The notes under the pieces were generated by a model that was given only the letters and a program-made list of their open reading frames with translations, searched no databases and had not been told where the DNA came from. A stretch of 64,000 nucleotides of DNA. Source: Synechococcus sp. WH 7805. GTDB lineage: Bacteria > Cyanobacteriota > Cyanobacteriia > PCC-6307 > Cyanobiaceae. A program made the translations under genes and the position numbers. The first letter of the stretch is position 1; each line of letters starts with the position of its first letter. The DNA lies in the NCBI RefSeq assembly GCF_000153285.1, contig NZ_CH724168.1:765854-829853 (forward strand), in the 5' to 3' direction. Shown here piece by piece: positions 8,282 through 17,960 of the stretch.

Positions 8282-10234
8282 ATGATTAAACGAATGAACT
8301 TGCTCAAGTACTGGCAAGCAGCTTTCAATCCCAGCGAATTTGAACACTGGATGGATCAAAAAATTTCATTCTTTGGCATAAAATCGAGGGGAAATAGCAT
8401 CCTTGCCGATGATTCAGACAATTATATTCGTGGCGGAGGAAGAAATGACCAGCTGATCGCAGGCAAAGGAATAGATTTTGTCGACGGACGTGGAGGAGAC
8501 GATGTCCTCGTGGGGGACAGACTACCCAATCAAAATGATTACAACGCAGATGGATCAATCTTCGCATCACTCTCATTCAACAAGGATGAATCAGATATCT
8601 TGATCGCAGGAAAGGGCGAAGATATTCTGATCAATCAGTTTGGATCTGACTACTTCTCGGGAGACAAAGGAAACGATCGGATCATCAGCCTGAGCGACTC
8701 AGGCATTCCAACAGGAAACAATATTCCAATTCTAGACAATGATTCAACAGAGAATCAACTTTCACAACTAGATTTCTCAACCAATAATATCAATCCCAAT
8801 GGCCTGGCAGCAGATGACACCCTCATCGGAGGAAAGGACGCTGATCGCTTTGAATTTCATCTACTCATTAATGCACGCAAAGAAATTGTCGACAAATACA
8901 CTGATGTTGAGACAGGAATTATCAACTGGGGAATGAACGGGGTTGCGGGTGAGAACGACAACTACCATGACCATTGGGTCGAAGGAATCGGAAATGACAT
9001 AATCCTAGATTTCAATTCAAAAGAAGGGGACAAAATTCTTGTATCCGGCCATACAGTCCAGGCAATTTTGCTGGAAAACAACGAAACCCTCAACGAAGCT
9101 TTAGTCGGGGTTTATAGCGACCAAGGTGCAGACGGTAGGCGCGGGAATGGCGCTCATGATTTGGATGTACTTGGAACCATTAAAGTCTTTTACAAAGGAA
9201 GTTTTAATTTTGATTCCGACGTCGACATCCAGCAAAAAGACTATGGAGCCTATGGCGTTGATAGCAACATCGCTGCAGAAATTGAATCCAATGACGACGT
9301 CTTGCTGGCGAGCACAACTGCAAGAATTACCGGAAACGCTAGTGACAATGATTTAGCAGGCGATTCGGGTGAGAATCGCATCGACGGTCTTTCCGGCGAC
9401 GACAAGATTGTTGGATACGACGGAAACGACAAACTTTTTGGAAGCTCCGGAGCGGATCACCTCCTTGGCGATAGAGAATCCAGGCAAAGTGATTTTCATG
9501 AAAAAGGTTACTTTATTGCTGACAAGCAAATGTCTTATGACGACAAACTCATTGGAGGCTCAGAAGATGACTTGCTTGTCGACCAGTATGGGGCGGATCG
9601 CTACAGCGGAGACGCTGGAAATGATCGACTTGTCAGTTTAAGTGATAGCAGTGTTCCTAATGACAACAAGTCGCTACCAGCAGGTGTGAATGACGGCAGC
9701 GACATCGATAAGTTAGTTTTCGCAAATGAATATTTAAATCCTGTGGGGATTTCTGCTAATGATGTTCTGACAGGTGGAGAGGGAGCAGATACTTTTGAAT
9801 GGCGTTTATTAATCAATGCATCGAAAGAGATCGTCGACAGAAACACAAATACTTCGACGGGTGTGATCAATTGGGGAATGAATGGGGTCGCAGGCGAAAA
9901 CGATAAGTATCACGACCATTGGGTTGACGGCATTGGAATTGACACAATCACCGACTTCAGCGGAAATGGTGGTGAGAATGATCACATCCTCATCCAGGGA
10001 CACACGGTACAAGCACTCCTACTCTCAAGCAGTGACAATTCTGCTTTGATTGGTGTTTACAGTGATCAAGGCGCCGACGGCGAACGTGGGAATGGAGCAC
10101 ATGACTTTGATGTTTTAGGAGTCATCAGAGTCAATCACGATGGAAACTTCTCAATCAAAGAAGACTTATCAGTCAATGGTGCAGATTTTGGTGCTTACGG
10201 ACCTGGTTCTGGCCTAGATGATTTATGGGCCTGA
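8282..10234 (+). CDS. RTX calcium-binding repeat protein with a duplicated module
   Basis: A 650-residue acidic protein with glycine/aspartate nonapeptide repeats (for example GRGGDDVLVGD, GYDGNDKLFGSSGADHLLGD) that bind calcium in a parallel beta-roll. There is no Sec signal, so export by a type I system is expected, but no transporter genes are in the window. It consists of two copies of a module of about 300 residues, at roughly 36-330 and 345-645. Each has RTX repeats, a D-YSGDAGNDR block, an LSDS segment and a characteristic INWGMNGVAGEN..YHDHW block, followed by DF and GVYSDQGADG. The gene is AT-rich compared with its flanks, which suggests transfer. Biological role unknown; surface or extracellular protein likely. 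Confidence 0.85.
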   Translation: MIKRMNLLKYWQAAFNPSEFEHWMDQKISFFGIKSRGNSILADDSDNYIRGGGRNDQLIAGKGIDFVDGRGGDDVLVGDRLPNQNDYNADGSIFASLSFNKDESDILIAGKGEDILINQFGSDYFSGDKGNDRIISLSDSGIPTGNNIPILDNDSTENQLSQLDFSTNNINPNGLAADDTLIGGKDADRFEFHLLINARKEIVDKYTDVETGIINWGMNGVAGENDNYHDHWVEGIGNDIILDFNSKEGDKILVSGHTVQAILLENNETLNEALVGVYSDQGADGRRGNGAHDLDVLGTIKVFYKGSFNFDSDVDIQQKDYGAYGVDSNIAAEIESNDDVLLASTTARITGNASDNDLAGDSGENRIDGLSGDDKIVGYDGNDKLFGSSGADHLLGDRESRQSDFHEKGYFIADKQMSYDDKLIGGSEDDLLVDQYGADRYSGDAGNDRLVSLSDSSVPNDNKSLPAGVNDGSDIDKLVFANEYLNPVGISANDVLTGGEGADTFEWRLLINASKEIVDRNTNTSTGVINWGMNGVAGENDKYHDHWVDGIGIDTITDFSGNGGENDHILIQGHTVQALLLSSSDNSALIGVYSDQGADGERGNGAHDFDVLGVIRVNHDGNFSIKEDLSVNGADFGAYGPGSGLDDLWA

Positions 10235-10524
10235 ATCTATCTATTTCCAATGACAATCTAGCCATTAATCCAAATAGTCAAGAAAGAGTGTTCTCCTCAA
10301 CCAGAAGAATTATTTTCACGAGCCAATCATACATCGCTTAGATCGATGGAACCGGCTAGGGATGCTTGCCCTTGCCATTGACATCTGGTGTTGGTATCAA
10401 CCGTATGATCAAAAGATGCTCTGAAAGGACTTTTCACCAATACTCGACCTTGAATCCAAGGTTGATCAGTACAGTCAACCGAAAGCATTGAAATCACTAG
10501 CTTTCTGAGACGTCTATTTTTAAC
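10235..10524. other. AT-rich spacer closing the RTX island
   Basis: About 290 bases between the RTX stop and the convergent helicase stop. No frame, tRNA or integrase-like sequence is seen, and no clear intrinsic terminator. Base composition returns to the high-GC norm just after 10525. Confidence 0.4.
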
Positions 10525-11997
10525 TCATGAATTCGCCAGGGCTCGGGTCCAATGTTGCGTTGACGCTGGCGAGCCATTCCGGCCTGCCAGCCAGACGCCC
10601 TGTCGGGCACGGCTGACTGCCACGTAGACAAGCTGCCTGCGCAGATCAAGATCCTGGGGCCAGAACACATCGTCGGCGACGAACACCTCCCCGAAACTGC
10701 TGCCCTGGCTGCGATGGACAGTGAGCACAGCCGCAGGTCCAAGCGATGCGAACGCATCACGCACCAGGAAGTACCGGCGCCAGAGCGGACGTCCCCCCTG
10801 TTTTCCAGCCTCTCGGGCCTGTATTCGCAAGTGCTGAAGAAGGGCATCCAACTGCTGCCTTGCCGGAGTGCCGACAGGCGGTTGCAAGCGCAGGTTGAGC
10901 TCGAGCTCCCCGCTACGCACCCGTGCAGTAAGGGTCTCAATCACAGGTGCACCAAGGCCAGCAAGCGAAAGCTGAGCGTCGTCGGACAGGCCGAACTCCG
11001 CCAGGTCACAGCGTTCAGGAGCGACATCCTCCACCACGAGTTCACGATTAGAGCCCAGCACCAGATCGGGCTCTTCACCGGTCTCGCCACCATCGCGTGA
11101 AGCCGGGGCCATCACCGCCGTGCGCGTGATCAGCACCTCGCCAGGCAAAACAGCCATCTGATCGGCCATGTCGCCATGAATCGCCCGGCGGGCGTGGGGG
11201 ACCAGCACCTCAAGCCTGCGGTTGGTGTAGCAAAGAATTCTTGCCGCGTCGGGGTTATCGCAGGCTGCGGCCTGTCGTAAAGACTCCTGAGCGCGACTTA
11301 GCCAATCGGAGCGGTTCATCACCCCCACCTGCCCCAGATCCGTGCACACCGGAGCCAAAAGCGGTGGCACTTCACAGGGCAGTCGGCCATCACGCAGACA
11401 ACTGGCCAACTGCAGCACAGGTCCCTGATGACGAACCACTTGCCGTAGGCAGGCATTCACGGCCCGCGTCATCGCAAACACAGGGCTTTCGCGCTCTCCC
11501 ACCGGCGGCAGCTGTGCCGGATCCCCAACGAACACCAGCCTGGTGCTGAAGGTGTGCGCGCACTGCAGCGCGATGGACAACAACGAGCTATCCACCATGG
11601 AGGCTTCATCAATCAGCACCAGACCGAGATGCTCAAGAGCTGCTGCCGTCTGCTCTGTGGATTCACACAACTCGCGGTCTCCCTGTCGCTTGAGCTTGAG
11701 ACGCAACAGGCGGTGGATTGTGGATGGATACCAAGTGGGGTGCAGACCCTCAAGCGCCAGAGCTTGCCTTAGAACGCCCACGGCCTTATGGGTTGGAGCC
11801 ACGACGGTCCAGCAAAGCCCACTGGCCTCCACCTGCTGGAGGAGGCGCATCGAAAGAAACGTCTTGCCGCTGCCGGCAAAGCCGCTCAACACGAAAGGCA
11901 CCGTTGCATCGGCTTGATGCATCCAGTCAGCGAAGGCATCAGCGGCCTGCTGCTGATCACTGGTGAGAACCAGAGCGGAATGGGCGGACGTGCTCAC
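10525..11997 (-). CDS. ATP-dependent SF1 helicase of the RecD type
   Basis: A 490-residue superfamily 1 helicase. Walker A GFAGSGKTFLS is near residues 38-48, motif Ia VVAPTHKAVGVL near 66-77, Walker B LVLIDEASMVD near 130-140, motif III FVGDPAQLPPVGE near 157-169, and the C-terminal UvrD-like motif VLTVHRSQGSSFGEVFV near residues 435-451. It lacks RecD2's N-terminal helix-hairpin-helix region, so it is a short RecD/TraA-like enzyme. Its job is presumably DNA unwinding in repair or replication restart. The start ATG overlaps the stop of the PAP2-type gene by four bases (ATGA), so the two are translationally coupled. Confidence 0.88.
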   Translation of the reverse strand: MSTSAHSALVLTSDQQQAADAFADWMHQADATVPFVLSGFAGSGKTFLSMRLLQQVEASGLCWTVVAPTHKAVGVLRQALALEGLHPTWYPSTIHRLLRLKLKRQGDRELCESTEQTAAALEHLGLVLIDEASMVDSSLLSIALQCAHTFSTRLVFVGDPAQLPPVGERESPVFAMTRAVNACLRQVVRHQGPVLQLASCLRDGRLPCEVPPLLAPVCTDLGQVGVMNRSDWLSRAQESLRQAAACDNPDAARILCYTNRRLEVLVPHARRAIHGDMADQMAVLPGEVLITRTAVMAPASRDGGETGEEPDLVLGSNRELVVEDVAPERCDLAEFGLSDDAQLSLAGLGAPVIETLTARVRSGELELNLRLQPPVGTPARQQLDALLQHLRIQAREAGKQGGRPLWRRYFLVRDAFASLGPAAVLTVHRSQGSSFGEVFVADDVFWPQDLDLRRQLVYVAVSRARQGVWLAGRNGSPASTQHWTRALANS

Positions 11998-12506
11998 CCG
12001 AATGCGTGGGAGAGAACCTGGATGAGATGAAGTGGCGAGCCCACAAACACCAGACCTGGCAGGGCGATCGCTGGGCCAAGAAGGCTTCCGACCAGCACTT
12101 CAAGCCTGGAATGACCCAGGCTTTCCTTGAGCGCTTGCTCAGGTTCTGGATCCCAAAGACCGTTTGGCAAAGCATTCACTCTCTCGGCAGTGAACCCCGC
12201 TGCCCGACGGACACCACTGGCGTCATACATCACCACAAAGGCCACCGTGGACGCCAAAGCAAAAACGGGGGAGTCAAATCCATTGAGCCAACCGACCGCA
12301 GCCGCCGTACCGGTCACCAGAGCCGAATGGCTCGAAGGCATGCCGCCCGTTTCAATCAGCACCTCAGGCCGCCAGCGGCGTTGGATGACCAATTCGATGA
12401 ATAACTTGGAAAGCTGTGCCAATCCGCAGGCAGCGAGGCCCCAGGCCAGGGGGCCGTTGTCAAGAAGCTGAAGCGGCGCGCTCAACGAGGCAAACAGCAT
12501 GGTCAA
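11994..12506 (-). CDS. Divergent PAP2 family membrane protein (DUF212)
   Basis: A 170-residue membrane protein of the divergent PAP2 family found in cyanobacteria and plants. The signature [13 protein letters not shown] is at about residues 54-66, followed by [14 protein letters not shown] near 92-105; these correspond to phosphatase motifs C1 and C2 of the PAP2 fold. A phosphatidic-acid-type phosphatase role is assumed from the fold, and substrates are not established. It sits between crtE and the helicase gene with four-base overlaps on both sides. An isoprenoid diphosphate substrate would fit crtE, but this is only context. Confidence 0.87.
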   Translation of the reverse strand: MTMLFASLSAPLQLLDNGPLAWGLAACGLAQLSKLFIELVIQRRWRPEVLIETGGMPSSHSALVTGTAAAVGWLNGFDSPVFALASTVAFVVMYDASGVRRAAGFTAERVNALPNGLWDPEPEQALKESLGHSRLEVLVGSLLGPAIALPGLVFVGSPLHLIQVLSHAFG

Positions 12507-13450
12507 CGGTCTCGGCTCGCGACGTAGTCAGCGAGAGCCAGAAGCGGCTGAGCTTTGGATGTCCACGGCTCGAGAGCCGACTTGGCCTGAGCAACCAACT
12601 CAAGAGCGCGAGCCCGCGAAGGCTCCAGACCAAGAAGTTTCGGATAAGTGGTTTTATCGGCAATCAGATCTTTTCCTGCTGTTTTACCGAGGACTTCACT
12701 GCTGGCCGTGACATCAAGGATGTCGTCCACGATCTGGAAAGCGAGACCGATGCCGTTGGCGTAAGTACGCATCGCTTCGACCTGATTCGCATCGGCACCT
12801 CCGATCAGAGCGCCTGTAACGACACAGGCCCGGAGCAGAGCTGCGGTCTTGTGGAGATGAATGTATTCAAGTGTTTCCAGATCAACCTCGCGACCCTCAC
12901 TTTCCAGATCGACCACCTGGCCTCCCACCAACCCCGGAGCTCCAGACACGAGTGCGAGCTCAGCCACCACTTTCAGCAACCTCTCGGGGGGAACCCCTGG
13001 ACTACGAAGTGACACCATTTCGAAGGCTCTGCTGAGCAAAGCATCACCGGCGAGAATGGCCATGGCATCGCCATAGACCTTGTGATTGGTGGGGCGGCCA
13101 CGACGCAAATCATCGTTGTCCATTGCCGGTAGATCGTCATGGATCAGCGACATGGTGTGGATCATTTCCAAGGCCACTGCCGTCGGCATTGCCAGGGAGG
13201 CATCACCGCCCACAAGCTCACAGGCTGCGAGGCAAAGAATCGGTCTGAGCCGCTTGCCTCCGGCCAGGAGGGAGTAGCGCATCGACTCGCGAAGGGACTC
13301 AGGTCGCTCAGGACCTAAAGCTGCATCAAGGGCTCCCTCCACGAGGTTGCGCGTCTTGGCCAAATAGGCACTGAAGTCAAAATCAGCCTGATTTTCACCC
13401 GACGGCATGAGACCTTCAGGACTTCTCGCCGTGGCGGTCATGAAAAACAT
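12503..13450 (-). CDS. crtE: Geranylgeranyl diphosphate synthase
   Basis: Condenses isopentenyl diphosphate with allylic diphosphates to give GGPP, the precursor of carotenoids, phytol and quinone tails. The 315 residues show GGKRLRP, the first Asp-rich motif [15 protein letters not shown] near residues 100-114 and the second, [10 protein letters not shown], near residues 238-247; this is the short-chain trans-prenyltransferase pattern. The start could also be the ATG at 13441 ([10 protein letters not shown]). Its stop overlaps the start of the PAP2-type gene by four bases. dxr and crtL of the same pathway are elsewhere in the window. Confidence 0.95.
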   Translation of the reverse strand: MFFMTATARSPEGLMPSGENQADFDFSAYLAKTRNLVEGALDAALGPERPESLRESMRYSLLAGGKRLRPILCLAACELVGGDASLAMPTAVALEMIHTMSLIHDDLPAMDNDDLRRGRPTNHKVYGDAMAILAGDALLSRAFEMVSLRSPGVPPERLLKVVAELALVSGAPGLVGGQVVDLESEGREVDLETLEYIHLHKTAALLRACVVTGALIGGADANQVEAMRTYANGIGLAFQIVDDILDVTASSEVLGKTAGKDLIADKTTYPKLLGLEPSRARALELVAQAKSALEPWTSKAQPLLALADYVASRDR

Positions 13451-13493
13451 GATGCTGGCGAGATTCTGTCAGGCCGCAGGCCCCTGAGCACGA

Positions 13494-14375
13494 TCACGGA
13501 ATCAGGTCGTCGAGATCATGACCGATCTGGTGACGCCGGCTCCAGGCCAGCACTGTATTCACAAGAAGCATGGTGACGGTCATCGGACCGACGCCGCCTG
13601 GCACGGGGGAAAGGGCTGCGACCAAGGGCTCCAGCGCGGCAGCGTTCACATCACCGCACAACCCACCCTCGGGCCTTCGGTGAATGCCCACATCCACAAC
13701 CACGGCACCGGGAGCGACATGCTCAGCCCCGATCATTTCCGGACGTCCCGCTGCGACGACCAGAATGTCGGCCTGACGGGTCAGAGCAGGAAGATCGCTG
13801 GTGCGGGAGTGCGCCACCGTGACCGTTGCGTTGGCAGCCTGAAGCATCAGGGCCATCGGCTGGCCTACAAGGATGCTGCGTCCCACCACAACAGCCCGTT
13901 TACCGGAGGGATCAATTCCCTGGCTGCGCAACATGGCCATCACGCCTGCTGGCGTGCAACTGCGGGGGCCTGGTTCCCCTTTCAACAGCCGTCCAAGGTT
14001 GAGTGTGTGCAGGCCGTCAGCATCCTTTTCAGGATCGATCGCTGCCAGGAGAGGAGTTTCATCAAGCCCTGCCGGAAGGGGCAGCTGCAACAAAATTCCA
14101 TCCACCCGCTCATCAGCATTGAGCTCGCTGATGGCATCCAGAACGGTATCCGGTTCTGAAGATGCAGGCAGGTGGGCTCCAAAGCTCTCAACCCCCACCC
14201 TGGCGCAGGCTTTCTCCTTGTTGGCGACATACACCGCGCTAGCCGGATCATCACCCACCCGCAGGACCGCGAGACCCGGCGGGCGTCCTGCCTGAGCGCT
14301 ACCGCGACGAATCTGATTGGCCAGTCGCTCTTCTAGCTCCTTGGCCAGAGCTTTTCCATCCAGTCTGAGGGCCAT
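13494..14375 (-). CDS. folD: Bifunctional methylenetetrahydrofolate dehydrogenase/cyclohydrolase FolD
   Basis: Interconverts 5,10-methylene-, 5,10-methenyl- and 10-formyl-THF. I start it at ATG 14375 ([18 protein letters not shown]), giving 293 residues, the normal family length; upstream in-frame codons to 14471 are an unlikely extension. Visible are [13 protein letters not shown] with the catalytic Lys near residue 54, the GILLQLPLP motif near 90, the NADP-binding [14 protein letters not shown] near 160, and the closing [11 protein letters not shown]. It lies 43 bases upstream of crtE on the same strand and diverges from the HD-hydrolase gene. Confidence 0.96.
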   Translation of the reverse strand: MALRLDGKALAKELEERLANQIRRGSAQAGRPPGLAVLRVGDDPASAVYVANKEKACARVGVESFGAHLPASSEPDTVLDAISELNADERVDGILLQLPLPAGLDETPLLAAIDPEKDADGLHTLNLGRLLKGEPGPRSCTPAGVMAMLRSQGIDPSGKRAVVVGRSILVGQPMALMLQAANATVTVAHSRTSDLPALTRQADILVVAAGRPEMIGAEHVAPGAVVVDVGIHRRPEGGLCGDVNAAALEPLVAALSPVPGGVGPMTVTMLLVNTVLAWSRRHQIGHDLDDLIP

Positions 14376-14449
14376 CGCCGACCGATGCACGTGAAACCAG
14401 CATGCCGCTCTATCAGAGCTAGCGTTTCCATTGAAAGCATCCAGCCATC

Positions 14450-16552
14450 TTGCGTTCGCATCCCCTAGCAAGGTTCTGGAGATCCTGGCTTAGGAGTGAA
14501 TCTCCAAGGCGGCCGGTGCTGCGTTGGAATCGGCTGCAACGCAGTGTGCTTCTGGCGCTATGCCTGCTCGTAGCCCTTGCATCGAGCTGGCCATGGCTGG
14601 TAGAGCCGGACATTCGACCAGGTCTGACAGCGCCATTCGACGCGGTGGCACCGAAGGATGCACGGGTGGTCGACAGTGAAGCGCTGAAGCAACGGAGATC
14701 CAGCCTGGTGCCCAGCACCCTGGTTCAGGTCATCGACGTTCAGCAGGATCAGCAGCTGCGGATGCGCCTCGAGCGCCATCTTGGAGAGCTGGAACGGGTC
14801 GCCAGTAGTGACGATGCAGATCGAATCGGTCCAGTGAATCTCAGCGGCGAAGAACAGGACTGGCTCGAGGAGCGTTCACCAGAGGAACGCCTGAGCTGGG
14901 ACATGGATCTGCGCCGGGCGCTGGAACGCATGCTCAGCCAAGGATTGGTCAACAACCTGGCCGAAGAGCAGCTGCGTCAGGCCTCATCCCTGCAGCTGTA
15001 TGAACTGGGGACCGCCAATACTCCATCAAGAACCCTCGGCGCCAAGGTCCTCACCACCACCTTGCAGGGTGCCAGCAATCTCAAAACCGACCCGCAGCGC
15101 AGCCAAAGACTGATCGAGAAACTGATCACTCAGCAGGGCATCCCAGTCATCGAGGTGAGCCGAGGTGACCTGATCACACAGAAGGGAGAACCCATTAGTT
15201 CCCAGGCTTACGACGTTCTCGATTTCTTCGGCCTTGTGAACCGGAGACCCAAACTCGGAATCTGGGTGATCCGGTTTACAGAATCTTTGGCCGGATGTGG
15301 AATTCTCCTCCTTGTGATGCGCCGAGAGAGGCCTTGCCTTGAAGCACCCCATGGACTGCTGGCCCTGGGGTTGCTGCTGATCTCCCAGGCCTGCAAAGTT
15401 TGGTTTGGTGCAGCCGTGAGCCCTCTGGCTGTGATCGTTCCACCCACACTGCTGCTAGCGCAGGGCCTCGGAACCAGCAGCGCCCTGGCATGGATGGCAG
15501 TCGCCAGCCTGCTCTGGCCAACACCGGTGACAGGCCTTGGTGAGGGGCGCCTGCTGATCGCTGCGGCCACAGCCACCGTGGTCGCCCTTCAAGCGGGCAG
15601 GCTCAGAAGTCGTGCCCAGCTTCTGCAACTAGCGGTGCTCTTGCCGCTCGGGGCGCTGGTTCTTGAGCTGCTTCTCCTCAACAGGAGTGCCGAATCCTCG
15701 GTGGATCAGGACTGGACCCGATTGCTTCCCAACTCGGGAGATCTGACATCCGAAGCCTTGTTGCTGGGACTCCTGATGATGCTGGCAATCCTGGTCATCC
15801 CCCTGCTCGAAAGTTCCTTTGGTCTTCTGACCCGAGCGAGGCTGATGGAGCTGGCAGACCAGGAACGTCCACTGCTTCGCAGGCTCTCCTCAGAGGCCCC
15901 GGGCACTTTCGAGCACACCCTGATGATCTGCAGCCTGGCCGAAGAGGGAGCGCGTGCGATCGGTGCCGATGTGGATCTGATCAGAACAGGGTCGCTGTAT
16001 CACGACGTTGGCAAACTCCATGCTCCGAATTGGTTTATCGAGAACCAAACCACCGATCACAACCCTCACACTGAATTGAATGATCCGCTTGCGAGCGCTG
16101 GCGTATTGCAGGCCCATGTGGATGAGGGCCTGAAACTGGCCAGACGCCACCGCTTGCCCAGACCGATTGCCGACTTCATTCCAGAGCATCAAGGAACCTT
16201 GCGGATGGGGTATTTCCTGCACCAGGCACGGCTGAAAGATCCCCTGATTTCAGAAGATCGCTTCCGCTATCACGGCCCTACCCCTCGCTCCAAGGAAACG
16301 GGAATCATGATGGTCGCCGATGGCTGTGAGGCAGCGCTTCGCTCCTTGCCCCCCGACACAAGTGAGAAGGAAGCCCGAGCCACGGTGAAACGCATCGTTG
16401 AAGCTCGCCTCAGCGATGGACAGTTGAATCAGAGCAGCCTCAGCCGCGCAGAGCTTGAGCTCGTGATGAAGGCCTTTGTAAAAGTGTGGCGGCGAATGCG
16501 CCATCGGCGTATCCCTTATCCCATCCCGGCCAAGCGCAGATTCAGTGCTTAA
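14450..16552 (+). CDS. Membrane HD-domain phosphohydrolase (PgpH-type, 7TMR-HD)
   Basis: 700 residues from a TTG codon. One N-terminal membrane helix (about 29-49) precedes an extracytoplasmic 7TMR-HDED domain (about 50-265). Then come seven membrane segments to about 460 and a cytoplasmic HD domain with the first His in [14 protein letters not shown] near 488, the HD pair in YHDVGKLH near 518 and the downstream EHQGT. This is the architecture of PgpH, which hydrolyses cyclic di-AMP to pApA. That substrate is inferred from the family and no cyclase is in the window. The stop overlaps the convergent RluA-type gene by four bases. Confidence 0.9.
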   Translation: MRSHPLARFWRSWLRSESPRRPVLRWNRLQRSVLLALCLLVALASSWPWLVEPDIRPGLTAPFDAVAPKDARVVDSEALKQRRSSLVPSTLVQVIDVQQDQQLRMRLERHLGELERVASSDDADRIGPVNLSGEEQDWLEERSPEERLSWDMDLRRALERMLSQGLVNNLAEEQLRQASSLQLYELGTANTPSRTLGAKVLTTTLQGASNLKTDPQRSQRLIEKLITQQGIPVIEVSRGDLITQKGEPISSQAYDVLDFFGLVNRRPKLGIWVIRFTESLAGCGILLLVMRRERPCLEAPHGLLALGLLLISQACKVWFGAAVSPLAVIVPPTLLLAQGLGTSSALAWMAVASLLWPTPVTGLGEGRLLIAAATATVVALQAGRLRSRAQLLQLAVLLPLGALVLELLLLNRSAESSVDQDWTRLLPNSGDLTSEALLLGLLMMLAILVIPLLESSFGLLTRARLMELADQERPLLRRLSSEAPGTFEHTLMICSLAEEGARAIGADVDLIRTGSLYHDVGKLHAPNWFIENQTTDHNPHTELNDPLASAGVLQAHVDEGLKLARRHRLPRPIADFIPEHQGTLRMGYFLHQARLKDPLISEDRFRYHGPTPRSKETGIMMVADGCEAALRSLPPDTSEKEARATVKRIVEARLSDGQLNQSSLSRAELELVMKAFVKVWRRMRHRRIPYPIPAKRRFSA

Positions 16553-17214
16553 GCGTTGAACCATGCAGGCCAAGGAGCGCGCACTCGCACCTGGCCACTG
16601 GGATCATCAGGATCAGGGAAACGCAAGGCCATCGCCCTGAGCCGCAGCCCCACGGCGCATCCTGGGTTGTAAATCGGGTCCCCAATGATGGGATGGTGCA
16701 GGGCTGCCAGATGGGCGCGCAGCTGATGGGAACGGCCCGTCCTCGGGCAGAGCCAGAGTCGTGTGCTGCTCTCCATCAACTTCAAACGACGCCAGAGCGT
16801 GACGCACGCTTTTCCACCTGGATGAACGCCGTAAGTGGGCGGCTGACGCTTCAGACGCGCCAGAGGGAGACCAATCAGTCCGCTGACATTTTTCATCTGG
16901 CCCTGAACATCAGCGACGTATAGCTTTCTGACCCTTCGAGATGCAAAGAACATCCCCAACAACCGAAGCATGTCCGGATCCTTCGCCAGAAGCACAAGTC
17001 CTGAAGTGTCGCGATCAAGGCGATGAACCAGGCGTAGCGCGGGACACGCAAGCTGAAGGCGGCTGATCAGGGAATCCTGCTGATGACTACCCAAACCAGG
17101 CTGGCAAAGCAGTCCTGCCGGTTTGTCCACCACCATCAAACGTGGATGATCAAGAACGAGGGGCAGCCCAGCCACCTGGCGGTCTGCCGCGAGCACTGGC
17201 CTACAAGCGACCAC
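16549..17214 (-). CDS. RluA-family RNA pseudouridine synthase
   Basis: Isomerises uridine to pseudouridine in rRNA or tRNA. 221 residues from a GTG start. The catalytic motif is HRLDRDTSGLVLLAK (Asp near residue 68), with the usual VVDKPAGLL N-terminal and GRSHQLRAHLA C-terminal blocks. There is no S4 domain, so it resembles the short RluA or TruC subgroup; the target uridine cannot be told. The start lies inside the preceding membrane-protein gene, a 14-base overlap, which suggests co-expression. Confidence 0.92.
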   Translation of the reverse strand: MVACRPVLAADRQVAGLPLVLDHPRLMVVDKPAGLLCQPGLGSHQQDSLISRLQLACPALRLVHRLDRDTSGLVLLAKDPDMLRLLGMFFASRRVRKLYVADVQGQMKNVSGLIGLPLARLKRQPPTYGVHPGGKACVTLWRRLKLMESSTRLWLCPRTGRSHQLRAHLAALHHPIIGDPIYNPGCAVGLRLRAMALRFPDPDDPSGQVRVRAPWPAWFNA

Positions 17215-17602
17215 CGCGCCGATGGGCTGGACGACACCAGTAGATAAGGGCCAACACGTTCACAAGCCCAAGCAACACCGACGCGAGACCAAGGGGTCGG
17301 GCCCCAGGGCCAAGCACCACTCGCACGATCCCGTAAGGCAAGGCACCACCAAGGGCCAGCGACAGAGCAACGATGGTGAGGATCACTCCCCAGCGCCGCT
17401 GTGCCAGCAGTCCGGCCGATGCCACGATGCCCACGATCGCCGCAGGCCACGCCAGCGAAAAGGCCATGGTGATGTTGGTGATTTCAAGGCCTGTGGATTG
17501 ATCAGGCTGAAAGGCCCCCCAACCGATCACGGGTAAGGCCAGGAGATTGGCCAGCAACCCAATCCAGGTCATCAACCAGTACCCGCGCAGCCTTGGCCCC
17601 AT
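17201..17602 (-). CDS. Small four-helix membrane protein, unknown
   Basis: About 133 residues from ATG 17602 (MGPRLRGYWLM); an ATG at 17617 would add five. Four hydrophobic segments at about 8-28, 45-68, 72-92 and 102-122 leave short loops, with a basic C-terminus (RPAHRRGGRL). I recognise no domain. It overlaps the start of the RluA-type gene by 14 bases and follows the 107-residue gene by about 20 bases, so it is probably part of the same transcript. Confidence 0.7.
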   Translation of the reverse strand: MGPRLRGYWLMTWIGLLANLLALPVIGWGAFQPDQSTGLEITNITMAFSLAWPAAIVGIVASAGLLAQRRWGVILTIVALSLALGGALPYGIVRVVLGPGARPLGLASVLLGLVNVLALIYWCRPAHRRGGRL

Positions 17603-17623
17603 GGAGTCAGCGTGCAAACTTGC

Positions 17624-17947
17624 TCACCGTAAGGGGCCGGGGCCGCCGCTCTCTTCATCGTCGGCGTGCAAGACGGATTCCAGGTTGCTGAGCAGCATCG
17701 CAACGGCTTCATCACGATCCATGGCCTCCATGGCAACACGTTTGATCCAGTCGTGACAGAGCGCTTCGATCTGATCAAACAAAGGCCCTGTGGCCTGCAA
17801 CGCAGCACTCACGCGCTGGGACGCCTCATGATCAATCTCTAGATGGTCCAGCACCCGATAACACTGACCGTCCTCTCCGAGATAAGTCAGGTGACCCGCT
17901 TCATCCAGTTTTGGTGCGGTGATGGGAGTGACTGAGGAATCGTCCAT
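17624..17947 (-). CDS. Conserved-looking acidic small protein, unknown
   Basis: 107 residues from ATG 17947 (MDDSSVTPITAPKLDEAG). It is soluble and strongly acidic, with a helical C-terminal half (ALCHDWIKRVAMEAMDRDEA) and an acidic tail. The frame stays open upstream to 18202, but that part is antisense-like shadow over the neighbouring gene and has a different composition. No known domain. It lies 13 bases downstream of the secreted HESAH protein gene and just upstream of a membrane protein gene. Confidence 0.65.
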   Translation of the reverse strand: MDDSSVTPITAPKLDEAGHLTYLGEDGQCYRVLDHLEIDHEASQRVSAALQATGPLFDQIEALCHDWIKRVAMEAMDRDEAVAMLLSNLESVLHADDEESGGPGPLR

Positions 17948-17960
17948 GGTTGCTTCAGCC

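Noticed and set aside
8400-9500. Repetitive pattern as a CRISPR or DNA satellite
   Set aside because: The periodicity comes from coding of glycine/aspartate nonapeptides and one large protein-module duplication, not from identical DNA repeats with spacers.
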